A DNA stretch of 34,086 nucleotides from Saprospiraceae bacterium (GTDB taxonomy: Bacteria > Bacteroidota > Bacteroidia > Chitinophagales > Saprospiraceae). Both the position numbers and the translations under genes were made by a program. Below are positions 1-8,179 of this stretch, piece by piece; within the stretch, counting starts at the first letter, position 1, and each line of letters begins with the position of its first letter. Location of the stretch: assembly GCA_020631135.1 (NCBI GenBank), contig JAHDHU010000026.1, positions 1-34,086 of the forward strand, in the 5' to 3' direction. Below the pieces are notes generated by a model. The model saw only the letters and a program-made list of their open reading frames with translations, had not been told where the DNA came from and did no database searches.

Positions 1-759
1 TTTGTTTCTACGGTCGATGAAAATGGCAATCCTAATTTGGCGCCGTACAGTTTTTTTAATGCATTTAGTAGCAATCCTCCGTTATTGGTTTTTTCAAGCA
101 ATAGGAGGGTAAGAGATAATACTACTAAGGATACATTAGCCAATGTGATATCTACAAAGGAAGCAGTGATAAATGTGGTCAATCACGATATCGTAAAAAA
201 TATGACCTTGAGCTCGGTCGAATTTCCAGCCGGTGTCAACGAATTTGAGAAAGCGGGTCTAACCCCTGTTGATTCGGTCACGGTGAAGGCGCCTAGAGTC
301 TTGGAGTCACCAGTAAACATGGAGTGTAAAGTAAGGGACATTATCACCTTAGGTACGGAAGGGGGAGCTGGTCATTTGATATTGTGTGAAGTCACATTGA
401 TGCATATCAACGAAGAGGTCATCGATGAAAACAATCGTATAGATCCGCATAAAATTGATCTCATGGGCCGGATGGGCAGGTCCTATTACGTTCGAGCCAG
501 TGGAGAAAACGTATATCCCATAGTACAGACCGTTTTTCCAGTAGTGATTGGTTATGATGCTCTTCCTTTACACATTCGTGAAAGTAAAATTCTTTCGGCC
601 AATGATGTTTCAACTTTAGCTTCTGTAAACAATATGCCAACACAACAAGAGATGGATGATATAGATTTAAAAGGTGATCCTTACTTGTTAGCAAAAGATC
701 TCATCAGCGAAGGGAAAAAAGAAATGGCTCTTGCCATTTTATTAAAGGATGTTGAATGA
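1..759 (+). CDS. Flavin reductase-like domain protein (5' truncated)
   Basis: The reading frame is open from base 1, so the true start lies left of the window; a TTG at 37 is internal. The visible ~250 residues begin with a stretch typical of the flavin reductase-like/DIM6-NTAB split-barrel family (FVSTVDENGNPNLAPYSFF, then FSSNPP). Family members bind FMN and act as flavin:NAD(P)H reductases or as small-molecule oxidoreductases in the cytoplasm. The C-terminal ~70 residues are a helical tail beyond the FMN-binding core. The gene ends in an ATGA overlap with the TMEM220-type gene, so the two are probably translationally coupled. Family assignment is good; the substrate is unknown. No signal peptide can be judged because the N-terminus is missing. 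Confidence 0.85.
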   Translation, partial: FVSTVDENGNPNLAPYSFFNAFSSNPPLLVFSSNRRVRDNTTKDTLANVISTKEAVINVVNHDIVKNMTLSSVEFPAGVNEFEKAGLTPVDSVTVKAPRVLESPVNMECKVRDIITLGTEGGAGHLILCEVTLMHINEEVIDENNRIDPHKIDLMGRMGRSYYVRASGENVYPIVQTVFPVVIGYDALPLHIRESKILSANDVSTLASVNNMPTQQEMDDIDLKGDPYLLAKDLISEGKKEMALAILLKDVE

Positions 760-1142
760 AAAAAGTAACATATTTAGTCATTTCTATTTTGCTTCTTCTA
801 TTTGCCATCGTTCAACTAAACGACACGGATGGCTGGAAATGGTTTTTGGCATATATCGTCCCAAGTATTTTATTTGCGCTCTTGTATTTTTCAAAATATT
901 TTGAAAAGCCAGCGAAATTACTTTTGATTACTTATGGATGTGTAAGCTTGCTTTATGTACCTGATTTTTTTACTTGGGCGAAAGATGGATTTCCTACAAT
1001 TGTGGATTCTATGCAAGCCCAAACTCCTTATATAGAATTTGTAAGAGAATTTTTTGGGTTGATAATTCTTTTAGCCTCGATGATCTACTATTTGAGGCTT
1101 AAGTCTGTCTCCGACGATTTAGCACCTTCCGAATCCAGTTAG
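756..1142 (+). CDS. TMEM220-family small membrane protein
   Basis: A 128-residue protein with four hydrophobic segments (about residues 4-20, 29-46, 53-70 and 93-112). The first helix runs into a FAIVQLNDTDGWKWF motif, which resembles the conserved FxxVQxNDPDxxxW signature of the TMEM220 family (four-helix membrane proteins of unknown function found in bacteria and animals). Its ATG overlaps the stop of the flavin reductase-like gene (ATGA), so it is the second gene of a two-gene unit. The last 14 codons and the stop overlap the convergent flippase-like gene by 44 nt, so the charged C-terminal tail is encoded opposite that gene's 3' end. No catalytic residues can be proposed. Confidence 0.8.
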   Translation: MKKVTYLVISILLLLFAIVQLNDTDGWKWFLAYIVPSILFALLYFSKYFEKPAKLLLITYGCVSLLYVPDFFTWAKDGFPTIVDSMQAQTPYIEFVREFFGLIILLASMIYYLRLKSVSDDLAPSESS

Positions 1143-2175
1143 GAATAATTATCGCACCGCATATTAAGTATGGATAGTAAGTGATGAGTCTCCAAATTAA
1201 AGCAACTATGATTGCCAATCCTGCTGGAATAAAATCACTATAAAAGCCTTCAAATAAATATTCGGTAACTCCGGCTCCTCCAGGTGTAGGACTAAACTGA
1301 ACCAATGAATGCATAGCCTTCCCTCTTCCATACAGAATGAATTGATTCCAAAAATCAGTAGGAACATTTTGTATGAGTGCTATAATAATACAATTGATTG
1401 CTAAGAATCTTGTGATCCAAGCACCGGCAGAACTCACAAATACTTTTATGTGATAAAATATGTTTTGATTCCTTACTTCTTGAGAAGTTAAGACGACGTC
1501 ATAGGCAGTATCTCTCAAACTCTGTTTAAATCTTTTTAATATTCGAACTTTGGAAAGCCACAACAAAAAGCGCTTCAACCAATTTGGTTTTAGAAATATA
1601 CCGTAGAAAAAAACGAACCCATAGAGTGACATAAAAAGGATGACGGCCCAGAAACTATAACCGTATCCTTTTAAATCTGCAAAGGTTTGAGCATTGGGTC
1701 TTAAAACAAGTGGTCCGATGACGAAATAGAGTAACGGAAGAGAAATGAGAAAGAATATTGTGTCTACGATCATAGAGTAAACTACCACGGACACGGTTTT
1801 GGCAGCAGATAATTTTTCTTGAGCCAATAAAAACAATGCAACAGCAGATCCGCCAATACTCGTCGGTGAAACAGCGGATGAGAACTCCCAAATAAAAACC
1901 AGTTCAATAGATTTCCACCAGGAAAAAATTTTATCCGATAGCACCCTTAACCTCCAAGCGTAAAAAAGATGTCGAATGACATAGAGAAATATAGCAGCTC
2001 CCAACCATAAAATTGTTTTTCCTTTCCATTCGATTTGAGCGACTACTTCAGGATCCCATTGTTTCCAAATTAAATAAACCACAACTCCAATACCTATGAT
2101 AATTGGTAAAACGATTTTATTGATTTGAATCGAATTTAGAACCTCTTGTTCTTTGGTGTTGAGTTTTTGAGGCAA
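1099..2175 (-). CDS. LPG-synthase-TM / flippase-like integral membrane protein
   Basis: A 358-residue polytopic membrane protein with about eight hydrophobic segments. Two motifs mark the lysylphosphatidylglycerol synthetase TM domain family (PF03706, 'flippase-like'): SSAVSPTSIGGSAVALFLL in the first half and FSPTPGGAGVTEYLF near the C-terminus. The soluble aminoacyl-transferase half of MprF is absent, so it is more likely a lipid or glycolipid translocation or biosynthesis accessory than an LPG synthase. The start is TTG at 2175: a TGA lies 13 codons upstream in frame with no ATG or GTG between, and the next internal ATG would remove the first helices. It follows the DUF1648-type gene by 43 nt on the same strand and may belong to the rlmD unit. 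Its 3' end overlaps the convergent TMEM220 gene. Confidence 0.85.
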   Translation of the reverse strand: MPQKLNTKEQEVLNSIQINKIVLPIIIGIGVVVYLIWKQWDPEVVAQIEWKGKTILWLGAAIFLYVIRHLFYAWRLRVLSDKIFSWWKSIELVFIWEFSSAVSPTSIGGSAVALFLLAQEKLSAAKTVSVVVYSMIVDTIFFLISLPLLYFVIGPLVLRPNAQTFADLKGYGYSFWAVILFMSLYGFVFFYGIFLKPNWLKRFLLWLSKVRILKRFKQSLRDTAYDVVLTSQEVRNQNIFYHIKVFVSSAGAWITRFLAINCIIIALIQNVPTDFWNQFILYGRGKAMHSLVQFSPTPGGAGVTEYLFEGFYSDFIPAGLAIIVALIWRLITYYPYLICGAIIIPNWIRKVLNRRRQT

Positions 2176-2218
2176 GTTTAAATTTTTTACAAAAGGTTTA
2201 ATCTTAAATCATCCAAAG

Positions 2219-2629
2219 CTAAAAGAGCAAAAACAAAAAAGGATATAAAATCAATACAAAAAAGAATATTATAAAATTTTTTCCCAGACCAATTCTTTTT
2301 CTAAGAGCCACTTCAATTTGTAAGTAGCTTACAAGAAAAAGAATACATTGAGTAGATACCATTATGTGGCGATACATTCTTAATGCGCTGCTTTCATTAA
2401 GTCCTCGTGGAATGTTTAAACCCGAATATTTCTCGGCAAACCACATGATCAAAAAGATAATGATCGCTATCATGGGTAAAAGAAAAATGCTTTTCTTTTT
2501 ACCCCAATTATCTGGTTTGCCATCTAAACCAAAATGAGTCGGAATACTATCTGGTAATATATTGTATTTAGAAATAACATAAAGACAATTAGTCAAAAGT
2601 AATCCTAAGGTGATCGCTAAAAGAATCAT
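2219..2629 (-). CDS. DUF1648-type small membrane protein
   Basis: About 136 residues. An N-terminal helix is followed by the hallmark segment LPDSIPTHFGLDGKPDNWGKK, which is the DUF1648 (PF07853) signature of a conserved loop between two helices. Three further hydrophobic segments follow (about residues 49-63, 88-102 and 118-136). The family occurs in SdpI-like immunity proteins and other Gram-positive and Bacteroidota membrane proteins; no activity can be assigned. I chose the ATG at 2629; a TTG at 2635 that overlaps the preceding stop (TTGA) would add two residues and is equally possible. It lies directly downstream of the 116-residue gene in the rlmD operon. Confidence 0.8.
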   Translation of the reverse strand: MILLAITLGLLLTNCLYVISKYNILPDSIPTHFGLDGKPDNWGKKKSIFLLPMIAIIIFLIMWFAEKYSGLNIPRGLNESSALRMYRHIMVSTQCILFLVSYLQIEVALRKRIGLGKNFIIFFFVLILYPFLFLLF

Positions 2630-2631
2630 TG

Positions 2632-2982
2632 TCAAGGTTTGGGCATATAAATAAATTGGGCTCCTAATTCACTTAGAACGAATAAACAAAGATGTTCTTT
2701 TGGATTTTTATAAGATTTTTTAAACTCTTCAATTTTGTCCTCAAAAATAATTTGTTTGGCTACAAATTCTTCTAAAGAGGAAGCGTGGATATTCCAGTTG
2801 CCTTGCATTTTTTCTTTATCCGCTAATATAATTCCCAGCTCTAATTCTTGTTGATGAGCTACAAATATTGGATACTTGCTTACTTCCTTATCCAAGATAA
2901 TTTCGACAGCTTCAGCCATCATTTTTCGATATATCTCTAATTCTTGTTCTAATTGTAAAAATTTTTCAGTTTTCCCACTCAT
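2632..2982 (-). CDS. Conserved-looking 116-aa cytoplasmic protein, unknown function
   Basis: I do not recognise a named family. The protein is 116 residues, acidic-helical at the N-terminus (residues 5-32 look like a coiled coil, rich in Glu, Leu and Lys) with a mixed C-terminal part ending in QFIYMPKP. It has no signal peptide or membrane segment. The ATG overlaps the rlmD stop in the usual ATGA arrangement (2979-2982), and its own stop is followed within a few bases by the DUF1648-type start, so all three are probably cotranscribed and translated in series. The tight packing supports a real gene. A helper role for RlmD cannot be concluded from position alone. Confidence 0.75.
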   Translation of the reverse strand: MSGKTEKFLQLEQELEIYRKMMAEAVEIILDKEVSKYPIFVAHQQELELGIILADKEKMQGNWNIHASSLEEFVAKQIIFEDKIEEFKKSYKNPKEHLCLFVLSELGAQFIYMPKP

Positions 2983-4388
2983 GATTTCAATTTTAGTAAA
3001 GCAATACTTTCTACATGACTTGTATGCGGAAACATATCAATGGGTTGTATTTTTTCTGTTAAATATTTTGCGGCTAACAACTGTATGTCTCTCGCTTGAG
3101 TAGCGGGATTACAACTAACATAAATGATTTTAGGAACATTTAGATTTAATAAAGTTTCGATAACATCCTTATGCATTCCCGCTCGTGGAGGATCGGTTAC
3201 CAAAAGATCTGGACTTCCGTGCTTTTGTATAAATCTTTGTCCAAGGATATCCTTAACATCTCCAACGACAAACTCGGCATTTTCAATATTGTTTAATTCT
3301 TTATTCTTGTTTGCATCGATAACTGCTTCTGGCACTGTTTCGATACCTACGACGCGACGGCAATACTTAGCCATATATAAGGCGATACTTCCTGTTCCAG
3401 TATAAAGATCATAAACATTTTCAGAGCCTTTAAGATCTGCAAACTCCACTATTTTGTTATAAAGGATTGCGGTCTGTAAACTATTGGTTTGAAAAAAGGA
3501 TTTTGGACCTATCTGAAAAACAAGTTCTCCTAATTGTTCTTTTATGTATCCAGGCCCTTTGAAGCTCTCAACCTTAAGATCATAAATCGAATCATTTTGT
3601 TTTGTATTTATGGTATAAAATATTGATGTGATTTGCGGAAATTCTGTAGAAAGCTGAGTACAGTAATTGATTATTTTTTCTTGACTATCTTCTCCAACGA
3701 TAATATTAACCATCCACTCACCCAAGGTGGTATTTCTAATCATTAGGTTTCTAAAAAAACCATGATTCTCTTTGATGTTAAAGTAACTTAGGTTTTGCTC
3801 TATCGCATAATTACGCGTCCAATTTCGAATCTCATCAGAGAAAATATCTTGTAAATGACATTCGTCAATGTCAATCACTTTGTCAAAAGACCCAGGAGCA
3901 TGAAACCCCAATGCTGGCTTTTGAAGATCGGTTTGATCAGAATCTATTTCAGCCTTAGTCAACCATCTTTTTTGAGAAAAACTATATTCTAATTTATTTC
4001 TATAGTATTTGATAGTTGTAGAACCAATGATAGGTTGGACTAAAGTAGAATCTATTTTTCCAATCCGTGAAATCGCAGAAACAACATTTTCTTGTTTAAA
4101 TTTTAATTGATTTTCATATGAAAGATGTTGCCATTTACATCCTCCACAAAGTTCAAAATGTTTGCAAAAGGCCTCAACTCTATGTGGCGACATCGATCTA
4201 AATTTTTCAACAATTCCTGTTTTAAACCCTTTTTTCTTACGCAATACCAAAAGGTCAATTACATCACCGGGAACAGCATCTTTAACAAAATAGACCATTC
4301 CTTCTTCATCTCTAGCAACAGCCATTCCTTTATCAGCAATTCCATGGACCGTTAGATTTTCAACGATTTTTTTTCTTCTTCTCCCCAT
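2979..4388 (-). CDS. rlmD: 23S rRNA (uracil-C5)-methyltransferase, RlmD/RumA type
   Basis: A 469-residue class I SAM methyltransferase of the TrmA/RumA (COG2265) family. An N-terminal TRAM domain (about residues 5-65) is followed by an Fe-S cysteine set: C75, C81 and C84 in CKHFELCGGCKWQHL, plus C177 in DECHLQ. The SAM-binding motif is DLYTGTGS (327-334). TDPPRAG (398-404) and the catalytic cysteine C426 in VSCNP complete the m5U methyltransferase signature. The family methylates U1939 (RlmD), or U747 and related sites in 23S rRNA, using a covalent Cys-uracil intermediate; target choice among paralogues cannot be read from this sequence. It is the first gene of a unit with the 116-aa and DUF1648-type genes. 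A candidate promoter lies just upstream on the minus strand: TTG, 20 nt, then TATCTTCG, one mismatch from TAnnTTTG. Confidence 0.93.
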   Translation of the reverse strand: MGRRRKKIVENLTVHGIADKGMAVARDEEGMVYFVKDAVPGDVIDLLVLRKKKGFKTGIVEKFRSMSPHRVEAFCKHFELCGGCKWQHLSYENQLKFKQENVVSAISRIGKIDSTLVQPIIGSTTIKYYRNKLEYSFSQKRWLTKAEIDSDQTDLQKPALGFHAPGSFDKVIDIDECHLQDIFSDEIRNWTRNYAIEQNLSYFNIKENHGFFRNLMIRNTTLGEWMVNIIVGEDSQEKIINYCTQLSTEFPQITSIFYTINTKQNDSIYDLKVESFKGPGYIKEQLGELVFQIGPKSFFQTNSLQTAILYNKIVEFADLKGSENVYDLYTGTGSIALYMAKYCRRVVGIETVPEAVIDANKNKELNNIENAEFVVGDVKDILGQRFIQKHGSPDLLVTDPPRAGMHKDVIETLLNLNVPKIIYVSCNPATQARDIQLLAAKYLTEKIQPIDMFPHTSHVESIALLKLKS

Positions 4389-4553
4389 TTAGTGCGAAGA
4401 TACAGCTAGTCCTAAAAATGGACAATCTTGATACACAAAAACAGTTAGGAGACTTAACAGCTATTTAACAAGTCTTGACAACTTATAAACAGATATCGAA
4501 AATCAATGCCCATAAATTTGAAATTAAATAGGGCTTCTATTCCGTTTGTCGAT

Positions 4554-4569
4554 CCGAAAAGCTTTTCGG
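4554..4569. repeat. Perfect 16-bp palindrome in divergent intergenic region
   Basis: CCGAAAAGCTTTTCGG is self-complementary. With one bulged T on the left it extends by TCGA on both sides, giving a 12-bp imperfect hairpin or operator-like dyad. It lies in the 295-bp region between the divergent rlmD (start 4388) and the small exported-protein gene (start 4684). No T-run follows on either strand, which argues against a terminator. Apart from a possible rlmD promoter near 4388, I see nothing else of note in this gap. Confidence 0.5.
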
Positions 4570-4683
4570 TCGAGTAATAAGTCAAAATTTTAAAAGTGCT
4601 GAAATTATGTTGAGTACTCGAGAGTTTAAAGAATAGAAAGCTTACGAATTATTTTTTTCACCACCAATTAAACGTAATACGTA

Positions 4684-5016
4684 ATGAAAATCACAAAAAA
4701 TGTTTTAACTGCTTTTTCTTTTGTTGTTTTAATGGCATTTGCCAATGAAAGTTTCGCGAATTCCAATCCTGAAAATTGGAAAAGTGAAATTATGACCCAC
4801 CTTAAAGGCATCCAATCTTTGGATTTAGAAGATGCTCCAGATAGAATTTTGGTAGACTTTATTTTAAATGAGAAAGGTGAAATTATGGTTTTATCAACTT
4901 CATATCCTCAGTTAGATGATTTGTTAAAGTCTCGATTAAACTATAAGAAAATTGGATTTGAAGAATTGAAAGTTTTAGAAAAATATACTCTTCCTATCTT
5001 ATTGGAAAAAGTATAA
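4684..5016 (+). CDS. Small exported protein, unknown function
   Basis: A 110-residue protein with a clear Sec signal peptide: a lysine-rich start (MKITK), a hydrophobic core to about residue 20 and a probable cleavage near SFA-NSNP. The mature ~85-residue part contains VDFILNEKGEIMVLST, a beta-hairpin pattern reminiscent of the TonB C-terminal-like fold common in small Bacteroidota periplasmic proteins; this resemblance is weak and should not be read as a function. It has no cysteines, so it is not a lipoprotein. It is monocistronic: the next gene is convergent and a hairpin terminator follows. The start is unambiguous. Confidence 0.75.
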   Translation: MKITKNVLTAFSFVVLMAFANESFANSNPENWKSEIMTHLKGIQSLDLEDAPDRILVDFILNEKGEIMVLSTSYPQLDDLLKSRLNYKKIGFEELKVLEKYTLPILLEKV

Positions 5017-5043
5017 AGATTTATTTCATACAAGTCGATGGGT

Positions 5044-5068
5044 AGGGCAGAAATGCTTTGCCCTTTTT
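5044..5068 (+). terminator. Rho-independent terminator of the small exported-protein gene
   Basis: The stem AGGGCA (5044-5049) pairs with TGCCCT (5059-5064), with an extra inner G-T pair and a loop of about seven bases, followed by TTTTT on the plus strand. It lies 28 nt after the stop at 5016 and touches the stop of the convergent OmpA-family gene. On the minus strand no T-run follows, so it acts in one direction. Confidence 0.75.
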
Positions 5069-7016
5069 ATTTTACTAAGACAAATTCAGTTCGGCGGTTA
5101 AGCTTTCTTCCTTCTTCAGAATTATTGTCAGCTATGGGCGATGATTCACCGAAGCCGGTATAACTAATTCTATTTTTTTCGACACCTTTTTTGATCAGTT
5201 CATCGTGGACGGATTTCGCCCTGTTTCTTGACAACACCAAATTATCTTCAGGGCTACCAATATTATCAGTGTGCCCATGAATTTCGATTTTGACTTGAGG
5301 GTACATGATCAGTAAATCATTTAGTCGATTAATTTCATCATTAGACTCATCCAATAATACTGCAGATCCACTTTTAAATAAAATATTTTTCAATGGTATT
5401 TTTTGGTTAAAGGCGGTACCAACTGCGGTCTCTTCATTGGTGTCTGGGATTGGCCAAAGTTTTATTTCAATGACATAGGGATCTAAAGAACTTTGAACTC
5501 CCTTTAGTTCGAATCGATCACTGACCATGATGTATCCTTCTTTTTCAATATGTAAAGCATAGTTTTTATCACTAGGTAAAGGGATTAGAAACTCACCATT
5601 CTCTTTACTTAGAATATTTTTATCAACTCCATCGGATGAGATTTCAATAGTCGCTAAAATTGGATTTCCATTATTTCCGTTGGTAATTTTTCCTTTGACG
5701 TAGGTCGTAGGGGTAGGGCGAGCCTCTTTATAAAGCTCAAATTGATATAGGTCTAAATTCGGTTTAACACTGTTGTTTAAGCTGTGACGATTACTGGTAT
5801 AGTATGCAGTGGTTCCTAAAAGATCAACAAATAAGGCGCCATCGTCTGCTTTAGTATTGATAGGGTAACCCAAATTTTCTGGTTTAGACCAATTCATTTT
5901 CTCTTCATCCCAGCGAGAAAAGAAAATATCAAAATCCCCATATCCCATATGAGCGTCTGATCTAAAATATAAGGTCTTTCCATCAGGATGAATAAAAGGT
6001 GATTCTTCGTTACCGGCAGTATTGATTATAGATCCCAAATTTTCGGGTTTAGACCATTGACCATTAAAAAATTTTGACATATACAGATCTGAACCTCCTA
6101 AAGCACCTTTTCTTTTGCTACTGAAAAACAGCTGTTTTCCATTAGCGGATAAAGAAGGCTGACTTTCCCAATATCTTGAATTGATTTGTGAACCAAGGTT
6201 TCTTGGAAAACTCCATTTCCCATTTTTCCATGTTGACATATAAAGATCACATCCGCCGTATGAAGTTCGCTGAGTGGAATTGCTGTAATCACAACTGGTA
6301 AAAATTATTGTTTTTCCATCAGGGGAAATGCAATGTGCACCTTCACCACTGGGGTAATTAAAATCTTCAAATAATTTACCCTTACCAATGCCTTCTTTGG
6401 TTATTTCTGCATAAAATAATTCCTCATTGTTGTTTTCTAATTTGCTCAAATATATAAGCATATTGCCCTCAGCATTAATAGTAGGCGAATATTCCCAAAG
6501 TTCTGTATTTACCTGATCACTTAAACGTAATGGATTGAAGGCTACAGGATTTTGTATGCCTACTTTTATAAATTTTGCTTTTTCGATAAATCTTTCTGCT
6601 TTATCTATGAGCTTTTTTGGTTTTTCTGAAAGGTTAATGAAAGTCGTAAAACTTTTGATGGATCCATCAAATTTGTCTTGTTTAAATTGACTAACTCCAA
6701 GAGAATAGTAGGCTTTTGGGTTGATGTTTTTATCTAACTCAATGGCTTCTAAAAATATGTGCTCAGCTTCCTTTGGTTTTTTTTGCAACAATAAGAAAGA
6801 GCCTTTTCGTAAAAGCACATTTATGTTATCAGCTTCTTTAGATAGGATTTTGTCACAAAGAGAAATGGCTTTTTCGTAATTATTGTTTCCCGCCTCTGTA
6901 GCGGATTGCTTATAGTAGGCTTGTAGTTTCTTTTTAGAATTTTTAATGTAACGCTGACCAAAGGAAAAATTTACCGACAAGCAAAGACAAGCGAGTGAAA
7001 CTATAATCCGAGACAT
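5067..7016 (-). CDS. TPR - PD40 beta-propeller - CRD - OmpA_C protein (PorE-like)
   Basis: A 649-residue envelope protein. Residues 1-21 form a Sec signal peptide ending SFG-Q. TPR-type helical repeats occupy about 25-145. A six-bladed PD40/WD40-like propeller covers about 165-430, with repeated SPDGKTIIFTS, SANGKQLFFSS and HPDGKTLYFRS blades. A carboxypeptidase-regulatory-like beta-sandwich spans about 435-520. An OmpA C-terminal peptidoglycan-binding domain spans about 540-649 (HGHTDNIGSPEDN, LSRNRA, GFGES, NRRTEF). This order matches PorE, a periplasmic T9SS component, but Bacteroidota also encode several paralogues with the same order, so equivalence is not proven. Unlike PorE of Porphyromonas, no convincing lipobox is visible. 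Two T9SS substrates lie in the same window. The upstream TPR gene is 51 nt away on the same strand. Confidence 0.85.
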   Translation of the reverse strand: MSRIIVSLACLCLSVNFSFGQRYIKNSKKKLQAYYKQSATEAGNNNYEKAISLCDKILSKEADNINVLLRKGSFLLLQKKPKEAEHIFLEAIELDKNINPKAYYSLGVSQFKQDKFDGSIKSFTTFINLSEKPKKLIDKAERFIEKAKFIKVGIQNPVAFNPLRLSDQVNTELWEYSPTINAEGNMLIYLSKLENNNEELFYAEITKEGIGKGKLFEDFNYPSGEGAHCISPDGKTIIFTSCDYSNSTQRTSYGGCDLYMSTWKNGKWSFPRNLGSQINSRYWESQPSLSANGKQLFFSSKRKGALGGSDLYMSKFFNGQWSKPENLGSIINTAGNEESPFIHPDGKTLYFRSDAHMGYGDFDIFFSRWDEEKMNWSKPENLGYPINTKADDGALFVDLLGTTAYYTSNRHSLNNSVKPNLDLYQFELYKEARPTPTTYVKGKITNGNNGNPILATIEISSDGVDKNILSKENGEFLIPLPSDKNYALHIEKEGYIMVSDRFELKGVQSSLDPYVIEIKLWPIPDTNEETAVGTAFNQKIPLKNILFKSGSAVLLDESNDEINRLNDLLIMYPQVKIEIHGHTDNIGSPEDNLVLSRNRAKSVHDELIKKGVEKNRISYTGFGESSPIADNNSEEGRKLNRRTEFVLVK

Positions 7017-7067
7017 ATAAATGCAGTATTTATATTTAAAACGATATCAAAGAATTAAAGGTATCAA

Positions 7068-8087
7068 TTAAAGCGCCTTTAGTAGATTTTCGGCAATCTT
7101 ATCTCCTAGATCAATAGCCATTTTGAAATCTTTTTTAGCTTCAGATTTTTTGATTTTTGTATTTGCTATTCCCCTATAACGGTAAATTTCCGCTTCAGAA
7201 ACTTCAACTTGGTTGTCCGTAAAGTTGATTGCTTTATCTAATACTTGGACTGCGGATTTATAATCTTCTTGCTCAATTAGGATTTTTCCGTAGTTAAACA
7301 AAACAGTACGTTTCCAAGTATAGTTAGGATCATCTTTGGCGAAATTTCTATTTGAAAATAGTTTTAAATCAAAAGCGGCTTTTTCTAATTGTCTCATTTG
7401 AAAATGTATCATGCCTTTGTGTCTTCGACTTTTCCAATAGATCGCCTGAAGTGCCACAGAGGTTTTTAGAGCCATTTCAAAATCTGCTATCGAATCTTCG
7501 AGTTTTTCATTGATCTTATGAACCTTGGCTCTTCCAAAAAAGGCGTGGGCGTTTGTATCATCGATTGCTAGACTTTTATTGTAATCTCTTTCTGCATCGT
7601 GATATTTTTTTAGAATGTAATTGACCTTTGCTCTTCGTTCGTAAGCCTGAGCATGTCTATCATATTTTTCGATGGCTTTCGAAAGCGCTTCAAGTGCTTC
7701 TTCGTGTTTACCCTTTTGCTTGACTAGAGATTTACCCTTACGATAGGATTGAACAACAATTTTTTCGCTATTCGGCTCAATAGGGAAGTAGTGTAAAACC
7801 TTGCCTTCATTGGTCATCCATATTTTCAGAGAGCCTGCCACAGCAAATTGGGCACAGTAGCTTAAAAGACTGGCGGTGTTTTTAAGCCATTTCTCAGAAG
7901 ATTGACCCACATATCTCTTTACAATAATCGCCAACTCCTCTTCATTAAACAAAGCCTCTTCATTAAGAACAAGTTCGTTCTTGTGATGATTTTCTGCTCT
8001 ATTTTGAAATTGTACGAGTACTGTGTTATAGGTCTTTGGACTACCAAATTCTAACCTTCCTTGAATAATCGTTTTGTAAAGCTCCAT
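7068..8087 (-). CDS. Cytoplasmic TPR-repeat protein
   Basis: A 339-residue protein without signal peptide or membrane segment. The first ~100 residues form a separate N-terminal region of no family I recognise. From about residue 110 to the C-terminus there are five to six tetratricopeptide repeats, for example the units beginning EEALEALSKAIEKYDRHAQAYERR, where the A-x-A/Y spacing and the Asp/Pro turns of TPR helices can be followed. TPRs mediate protein-protein contacts; the partner is unknown. It sits 51 nt upstream of the PorE-like gene and 92 nt downstream of the radical SAM gene on the same strand, so cotranscription with the OmpA-type protein is possible. Confidence 0.8.
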   Translation of the reverse strand: MELYKTIIQGRLEFGSPKTYNTVLVQFQNRAENHHKNELVLNEEALFNEEELAIIVKRYVGQSSEKWLKNTASLLSYCAQFAVAGSLKIWMTNEGKVLHYFPIEPNSEKIVVQSYRKGKSLVKQKGKHEEALEALSKAIEKYDRHAQAYERRAKVNYILKKYHDAERDYNKSLAIDDTNAHAFFGRAKVHKINEKLEDSIADFEMALKTSVALQAIYWKSRRHKGMIHFQMRQLEKAAFDLKLFSNRNFAKDDPNYTWKRTVLFNYGKILIEQEDYKSAVQVLDKAINFTDNQVEVSEAEIYRYRGIANTKIKKSEAKKDFKMAIDLGDKIAENLLKAL

Positions 8088-8179
8088 GATCTACCAAACA
8101 CTATGAAAAAACTATTCCAATTATTGATTTTTCGGAAGAAAACTCTGCGAAATAGAAAATAAATGGAATTTGAAGCTTT

